Made by a program: the position numbers and the translations under genes | In this document: in pieces, positions 59,276 to 64,000 of the stretch | How the letters are laid out: every line of letters begins with the position of its first letter | Position numbering within the stretch: the first letter of the stretch is position 1 | From: Amycolatopsis viridis | GTDB lineage: Bacteria > Actinomycetota > Actinomycetes > Mycobacteriales > Pseudonocardiaceae | Direction of reading: 5' to 3' | DNA: 64,000 bases | Assembly (NCBI RefSeq): GCF_011758765.1 | Contig: NZ_JAANOU010000001.1 | Location: forward strand, 4,712,001 to 4,776,000 | The notes under the pieces: generated by a model | What the model saw: only the letters and a program-made list of their open reading frames with translations | Databases searched by the model: none | Told to the model about the DNA's origin: nothing

Positions 59276-59501
59276 TCAGCGGAGGTGGAGCAGGATCCAC
59301 TCTCGGACCCGGTCGGCGACCTCTCCGACCGGGATTCCAGTGGTGTCGAGCAGAGTCACCGGCGTGGTCATGGCCGCCGCGCCTGCGCGCAGCCACTCGG
59401 TCCACTCAACGGTCTTGCCCGTTCTGCCCGATCATCGCGGCCATCCGCAGCCAGGCCGCGCGAAACGCGGGATGACCGTCGATGTCATCCCACGTCACCA
59501 T
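59276..59501 (-). pseudogene. Kinase C-terminal fragment, frameshifted
   Basis: Minus-strand translation reads WDDIDGHPAFRAAWLRMAAMIGQN and, after a 1-base shift, GKTVEWTEWLRAGAAAM and PVTLLDTTGIPVGEVADRV to a stop at 59276. These are the C-terminal parts of a P-loop kinase-like protein I recall from actinomycetes; the N-terminal half with the P-loop is absent. Truncation plus frameshift indicate a dead gene. Confidence 0.6.
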
Positions 59502-59520
59502 CACGCTTTCCTCCCTTAGC

Positions 59521-60140
59521 GGAGGACTGTTCCGGACAGTTGAAGGACGGTGCCAAGAAAGTTGACGACGGCGCCGGGAACTCGCCTCCCAGCTGGGCAA
59601 GGGCCGTGACCAGGTGCCCAGCTACACCGATGCCGAACGAGCGCACCTCAAGACCGTCGCCGCGGATCCCAGTGCCGCCACGACCGACGGCACGCCGACC
59701 GGCACTTTTGCCCTCACGCTGTTCGCCGCGCTCGCCCTCTGGGCGCTGGCCCTGGCCACCTACATCGTCACCCGGGCCGTGCTGATCGCGCTGCTGGCCG
59801 CGTCGGCGTTCGTCGCGCCCAACCAGGCCGCCACGGCGAACTTCGGCCACGCCGGCCGGATAGCCTCGCTGGCCGTGCTGGTCCTGACGGGCGCGACGGG
59901 CGTCGTCTCGACGCTTTCCGGCCCGCTGTACGCCCTCGCGGACCACCTTCGACCCACGGTGCCGTCTTGGCGCTGCGTGCGGCGGCCGCCGACGGCACCG
60001 GCCTCACGACGGGGTCGCCCAGCTCGCCGCGTGGCTGGTGGTCGGGCACCATCGCCTCGATCCTGATCACCGATCGCCGCCGCTACCTGTCCGCCAAGAG
60101 CATCCGGCCTCGCCAAGTACACCCGCTCGCGACCGTCTGA
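59521..60140 (+). pseudogene. YhgE/Pip-family membrane protein remnant
   Basis: In successive frames the sequence gives LKDGAKKVDDGAG, ELASQLGKGRDQVPSYT, then GTFALTLFAALALWALALATYIVTR, ATANFGHAGRIASLAVL, and finally VLALRAAAADGTGLTTG and ASILITDRRRYLSAK. These are ordered parts of the C-terminal half of a YhgE/Pip protein. At least two frameshifts (near 59577 and about 59960-60020) and internal deletions separate them, and the N-terminal two thirds are missing. Confidence 0.7.
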
Positions 60141-60318
60141 CCGAGAGGGGACCGCTCCGATGAGCCGTGCCGCACCCGGCGCATCGACTGGCGTCGCAGC
60201 ACAGTCCGGACAGTTGACCTGGCCCTCGCCGTTGACAACAACCCCGGTCAGGCACGAAAGAATTGCACTACACAACGAAACCGATCCAATTCGGCTTCGC
60301 GTGTCCAAAAGTGTTCTG

Positions 60319-60391
60319 TGGAGCTAAGGGGACTCGAACCCCTGACCCCCACACTGCCAGTGTGGTGCGCTACCAGCTGCGCCATAGCCCC
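60319..60391 (-). tRNA. tRNA-Ala (anticodon GGC)
   Basis: The minus strand folds into a full cloverleaf: acceptor GGGGCTA with TAGCTCC, D-arm GCGC/GCGC, anticodon stem CCACA/TGTGG with loop CTGGCAG (anticodon GGC), and T-arm AGGGG-TTCGAGT-CCCCT. The discriminator base is A and CCA is not encoded. Its 3' end points towards the eroded region at lower coordinates. Confidence 0.95.
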
Positions 60392-60495
60392 GGAGCGAAG
60401 GTGAACTCCGCATCTCGTCTGCGACTACTGTACATGACCCCGCTGCGGCCGTTGCGCGGGGGGTCGGTGTGACGGCCGGCCCCCCGCGGCGCGCG

Positions 60496-61281
60496 TCAGC
60501 CGGCCTGGTTGATCAGGTTCGTCAGCCAGTCGTTCTGGGTCCAGTTGACGACCGTGCCGTTGTGCATGACCGTCGGCGTGCCCTGGAAGGCCGGGTTCTT
60601 GGAGACCTCGGTGAGGGCGTCCTGGAGCTGCTGGTTGTACGTACCGGCGTTCACGCACCCCGCGAACCCGGGCGCGGTGACGCCCAGGTCCTGGCCGAGT
60701 TTGATCAGCTGCGCGTTGTCGTAGCCGCGCTTGCCCTCGGCGGGCTGGGAAGCGAACAGGCTGTCGTGGTACGGGGTGAACTTGCCCTGGTCGGCCGCGC
60801 ACAGGGCGGCGTTGGCCGACGCCAGCGAGTAGCCCGGCGGGTCCGACCGGTTGTTCAGCAGCGGGATCATGTGGTACGTGACCTGCACGTTCCCCGCCTG
60901 GATCTGGTCCTCGATCTGCTTGCCGTACTGCTGCTGCAACCGCGCGCAGTAGGGGCACAGGAAATCGGCCCAGATGTCGAGCTTCACCTTGGCCTCGGGC
61001 TTGCCCGAGACCACCGTGGCGCCCTGACGTTCACCCGGGCTGTCCAGCGCGGCCGACGCGGTCTGCGGCGCGATGGTCGTGCCCTCGGTGGCGTTCTTCG
61101 ACTTGTTCGTCCAGATCACACCGCCGATTACCACGGCGGCGAGCACCACCACGGCGACCACCGACACGATCGTCTTCCGGCTGGGGCCACCACCGCGGGC
61201 CTGGGTCACCGCCCTGGCCGCCGGGGACTGCTGCTGGCGGCGCTTGCGCGCGGACCGTTCCGCTCCACCCACGTTCTTCAA
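60496..61281 (-). CDS. Membrane-anchored DsbA-like thioredoxin-fold protein
   Basis: A 261-residue protein. After a basic N-terminus, one hydrophobic helix (about 37-57) anchors it, and the exported domain carries the redox motif CPYC (Cys109, Cys112) and the cis-Pro segment GTPTVM. This is the actinobacterial DsbA/MPT53-like layout, for disulfide formation in exported proteins. Its ATG overlaps the stop of the MauE-like gene (ATGA), a common pairing. Confidence 0.87.
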   Translation of the reverse strand: MKNVGGAERSARKRRQQQSPAARAVTQARGGGPSRKTIVSVVAVVVLAAVVIGGVIWTNKSKNATEGTTIAPQTASAALDSPGERQGATVVSGKPEAKVKLDIWADFLCPYCARLQQQYGKQIEDQIQAGNVQVTYHMIPLLNNRSDPPGYSLASANAALCAADQGKFTPYHDSLFASQPAEGKRGYDNAQLIKLGQDLGVTAPGFAGCVNAGTYNQQLQDALTEVSKNPAFQGTPTVMHNGTVVNWTQNDWLTNLINQAG

Positions 61282-61784
61282 ATCCTCTCTTTCTCCGTCT
61301 CGGCCCGCGGCTCCCCGCCGCGCAGCCAGCGATCCAGCGCAACCCGGGTGGCCGGGCGCACGATCAGCCAGCAGGCCAGGACCAGAAAGCCCACGTCACG
61401 CGCGATCTCCTCGGGGTACCGGGTGTGTCCCGCCTCGACCTGACCGCCACCGCCGAAGCAACCGCAGTCGATGGTCAGCCCCCGCGCCCAGGACTGCGCG
61501 ACCCCGGCGATGAACACCAGCAGCAGCAGGGCCGAGACGACGCCCACCCAGCGGGTGAGCAGCCCGAGCAGCAGGAAGGCGCCCAGCGCCAGCTCCAGTA
61601 GCGGCAGCCCCGTCGCGACCGGGTGCAGCAACGCGTCGGGCAGCACCTCGTACGCCTTGACCGCCAGGTACGTCTGGCCGGAGTCGCTGATCTTGGCGAC
61701 CCCGGAGACGAGCCACACGGCGGCCAGACCGAGTCGCACGAGCGTGCCGACGATGTCGAGCACTGGGGGGGACGGGCGGGACAC
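61278..61784 (-). CDS. MauE/DoxX-family membrane protein
   Basis: A 168-residue protein with four hydrophobic helices. IVGTLVRLGLAAVWLVSGVAKI at the N-terminus and the DCGCFGGGG Cys motif near 106-114 are typical of MauE-like redox membrane proteins. Coupled to the DsbA-like gene, it probably passes electrons or supports disulfide chemistry at the membrane. Start ATG 61784. Confidence 0.85.
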   Translation of the reverse strand: MSRPSPPVLDIVGTLVRLGLAAVWLVSGVAKISDSGQTYLAVKAYEVLPDALLHPVATGLPLLELALGAFLLLGLLTRWVGVVSALLLLVFIAGVAQSWARGLTIDCGCFGGGGQVEAGHTRYPEEIARDVGFLVLACWLIVRPATRVALDRWLRGGEPRAETEKERI

Positions 61785-61893
61785 GGGCCCAGGCTAGCGG
61801 CCCGCCCTGAGAAACCTGTGAGTTCCGGCCGTGCCCGGCCGATGCCATACGTCCGGGTGACCGGCGCCGCGGTCGTCTACCGTGACTCTCGCC

Positions 61894-64000
61894 ATGAACC
61901 TGCCCGACCTCCCCGTGCGCGCCGTCCTCGACGACGTCGCCGGTGCCCTGGCCGCGCACGGCACCGCGGTGCTGGTCGCGCCGCCCGGGACCGGCAAGAC
62001 GACCCTCGTCCCGCTGGACCTGATGTCACGCACCGAGGGCCGGGTCGTCGTGGCCGAGCCGCGGCGCCTCGCCGCGCGGGCCGCGGCCGTGCGCATGGCG
62101 GCGCTGCTCGGGGAACCGGTCGGCGAGACCGTCGGCTACTCCGTGCGGGGCGACCGGAAGGTGTCGCAGCGCACGCGCGTCGAAGTGGTCACCTCGGGCC
62201 TGCTGGTCCGCCGCGTGCAGAACGATCCGGAGCTGCCCGGCGTCGCGGCCGTGCTGCTCGACGAGTGCCACGAACGGCACCTGGACGCCGACCTGCTGCT
62301 CGCGCTCCTGCTCGACGTGCGCGGTGGGCTCCGCGACGACCTGCGCTTGCTGGCCACCTCGGCCACGGTGGCGTCGGGCCGGCTCGCGGACCTGCTCGGC
62401 GGTGCTCCCGTAGTGACCGCGCAGGCCCGGACGTTCCCGGTCGACACGATCCACGTCCCGCCCGCCCGCGGCGAACGGATCGAGGCGTGCGTGGCGCGGG
62501 CGATCCACCGGGCTCTGGCCGACGGGGACGGGGACGTCCTCGCCTTCCTGCCCGGTGCCGGCGAGATCGCCCGCGTCGGCGCCATGCTCGACCTCCCCGA
62601 GGTGGACGTCCTGCCGTTGCACGGCCGCCTTGCACCCGGGAAGCAGGACGCGGCGCTGCGCCCGGGGCAGCGCCGCCGGGTGGTGCTCGCGACCGCGGTG
62701 GCCGAGTCGAGCCTGACCGTTCCCGGCGTCCGGGCGGTCGTCGATTCGGGACAGGCCCGGGTGCCGCGCGTGGACCACCGCCGCGGGTTGCCGGGCCTGG
62801 CGACCGTGCGGGTTTCGGCCGCCGTGGCCGAGCAACGCGCCGGCCGGGCCGGCCGTGAGGCGCCGGGGCGGGCGTACCGCTGCTGGTCGCAGCACGAGCA
62901 GGCGAGCCTGCCCGCCTATCCGGAGCCGGAGATCCGCACCGCCGAGCTGGCGCGGCTCGCACTGGAGCTGGCCTGCTGGTCGACGCCGGACGGCGCGGGC
63001 CTGTCCTGGTGGGACCCGCCGCCGGAGGGACCGCTCGCCGCGGGCCAGGCGCTGCTCCGCACGCTGGGCGCGCTGGACGGCGGCACCGTGACCTCCCGCG
63101 GGCGCCGCATGGCCGAGCTCGGCCTGCACCCCCGCCTCGCGCGCGCGTTGCTCGACGGGGCCGCCGAGGTCGGAGCCCGGCACGCAGCCGAAGTAGTGGC
63201 CCTGATGGACGCCGGTGGCACGGCCACGGATGTGGAGACCGAGCTGCGCCGCCTCCGCGACGACCGTGGCGCGCGCTGGCATGCCGAGGTCCGCCGGTTG
63301 GCGCGGCTGGTGCCGGGCGGGCCGGATGCGCCCGATCCGGCGCTGGTGGTCGCGCTGGCTCATCCCGAGCGGCTGGCCCGGCGACGGGCGCCGGACTCGC
63401 CGGTCTACCTGATGGCGGGTGGCACCGCCGCGGAGCTGCCGGCCGGCAGCGGTCTCGGCGACGCAGAGTGGCTGGCGGTGGCCGAAGCCACCCGTGACCC
63501 CGGCCGGGCCCACGGCGTCATCCGGCTCGCCGCGCGGGCGGACGAGGAGCTGGCCGTGCGGGCGGCACCGAACCTGGTCTCCGAGCACGACGACGTGTCC
63601 TGGAACGGGGACGTGGTCGCCCGGCGGGTGCGGCGGCTGGGCGCGATCGTCCTGCGGGACCGGCCGTTGCGGGACCCGGACCCGGCGCGGGTTCGCGAGG
63701 CGTTGCTGACCGGGCTCCGGACCGGAGATGTGCTCACCTGGACCGCGGAGGCGGACCGGTTGCGCGCCCGGCTCGCCTTCCTGCACGGAGTCCTCGGCGG
63801 CCCCTGGCCCGCGGTGGACGACGAGGCGCTGTGGTCGAGAGTCGACGAATGGCTGGAGCCCGAGTTGTCTCGCGCTCGCCGCCGCGCCGACCTCGCTCGC
63901 GTGGACACGGCAGCCGCATTGCGTCGGCTGCTGCCGTGGCCGGAGGCGGGACGGCTGGACGAGCTGGCACCGGACCGGATCGAAGTTCCCTCGGGTGGCC
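61894..64000 (+). CDS. hrpB: ATP-dependent helicase HrpB (3' end outside the window)
   Basis: The first 702 codons of an HrpB-type DEAH/RHA helicase; family members are about 800 residues, so roughly the last 100 are missing. Walker A is APPGTGKT (29-36), the DEAH-box reads DECH (123-126), followed by SATV (motif III) and the motif VI segment QRAGRAGR. The C-terminal HrpB region (PNLVSEHDDVSWNGDVV) is begun. ATG 61894 is the start. The frame is open to the last base. RNA substrate unknown. Confidence 0.9.
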   Translation, partial: MNLPDLPVRAVLDDVAGALAAHGTAVLVAPPGTGKTTLVPLDLMSRTEGRVVVAEPRRLAARAAAVRMAALLGEPVGETVGYSVRGDRKVSQRTRVEVVTSGLLVRRVQNDPELPGVAAVLLDECHERHLDADLLLALLLDVRGGLRDDLRLLATSATVASGRLADLLGGAPVVTAQARTFPVDTIHVPPARGERIEACVARAIHRALADGDGDVLAFLPGAGEIARVGAMLDLPEVDVLPLHGRLAPGKQDAALRPGQRRRVVLATAVAESSLTVPGVRAVVDSGQARVPRVDHRRGLPGLATVRVSAAVAEQRAGRAGREAPGRAYRCWSQHEQASLPAYPEPEIRTAELARLALELACWSTPDGAGLSWWDPPPEGPLAAGQALLRTLGALDGGTVTSRGRRMAELGLHPRLARALLDGAAEVGARHAAEVVALMDAGGTATDVETELRRLRDDRGARWHAEVRRLARLVPGGPDAPDPALVVALAHPERLARRRAPDSPVYLMAGGTAAELPAGSGLGDAEWLAVAEATRDPGRAHGVIRLAARADEELAVRAAPNLVSEHDDVSWNGDVVARRVRRLGAIVLRDRPLRDPDPARVREALLTGLRTGDVLTWTAEADRLRARLAFLHGVLGGPWPAVDDEALWSRVDEWLEPELSRARRRADLARVDTAAALRRLLPWPEAGRLDELAPDRIEVPSGG

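Noticed and set aside
60319-60391. Search for a second copy of the tRNA-Ala 3' end as an att site within the window
   Set aside because: By eye no second match longer than about 10 bases was found, so an integrated element with both ends in this window is not supported.
1-64000. CRISPR arrays and complete insertion sequences
   Set aside because: No regularly spaced repeats and no transposase-like protein were found on either strand.

Overview
The window is chromosomal DNA of a very high-GC actinomycete. The gene families present (an F420-dependent oxidoreductase, a second actinobacterial-type type IIA topoisomerase pair, a MAB_1171c-type membrane protein operon, SigJ-like ECF sigma factor, many TetR/LysR/IclR regulators, frequent GTG starts and ATGA overlaps) fit Pseudonocardiaceae, most likely Amycolatopsis or a close relative. 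This placement is inference from gene content, not a database match.

Layout. 1-4.1 kb: a citrate synthase with an apparent 1-nt frameshift at its 3' end, an F420-type oxidoreductase, and a coupled STAS / SpoIIE-phosphatase pair (partner-switching stress signalling). 4.3-8.9 kb: parC-parE. 9.1-14.6 kb: a pseudouridine synthase, an anchored protein, a large multidomain glycosyltransferase and an acyltransferase. 14.6-17.0 kb: a hemerythrin, a quinone-oxidoreductase-like gene and its divergent TetR regulator with a palindromic operator. 17.0-22.4 kb: a five-gene minus-strand run (SDR/3-hydroxybutyrate dehydrogenase, MHS-type transporter, GAF-PucR regulator, small protein, amidohydrolase). 22.6-32.4 kb: single housekeeping and accessory genes (thioredoxin, methyltransferase, ABC ATPase, two LysR regulators, nitroreductase, AAA ATPase, Glu/Leu-type dehydrogenase, SigJ-like sigma factor, GGCT-like protein, PhnB-like protein). 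32.5-37.3 kb: a TLP1 thiolase-like/enoyl-CoA hydratase fusion and a lone LanB-like dehydratase. 37.4-40.2 kb: a stress-type group (YrhK, DUF4383, PRC-barrel/YsnF, HtrA-like lipoprotein protease) with SigF/SigB-like GGGTA promoters. 40.4-42.1 kb: TetR plus small hypothetical genes. 42.5-45.4 kb: a coupled three-gene operon (tandem-HTH protein, ImmA/IrrE-like HExxH protein, multi-spanning MAB_1171c-type membrane protein), the best candidate here for a poorly described system. 45.8-51.8 kb: a meta-cleavage catabolic cluster (IclR, TetR, MhpA-like hydroxylase, extradiol dioxygenase, meta-cleavage hydrolase, Tat-exported metallo-hydrolase).

52-60.3 kb is less dense and looks eroded: a broken AraC/cupin gene, a carboxymuconolactone decarboxylase, a flavin monooxygenase/TetR pair, a 193-bp direct repeat that carries the 3' end of a second monooxygenase copy, and three wrecked genes (XRE regulator, kinase C-terminus, YhgE/Pip) that lie on the 3' side of a tRNA-Ala(GGC). 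60.5-64 kb returns to intact genes: a DsbA-like and MauE-like membrane redox pair and the first 702 codons of an HrpB helicase, which runs off the right edge.
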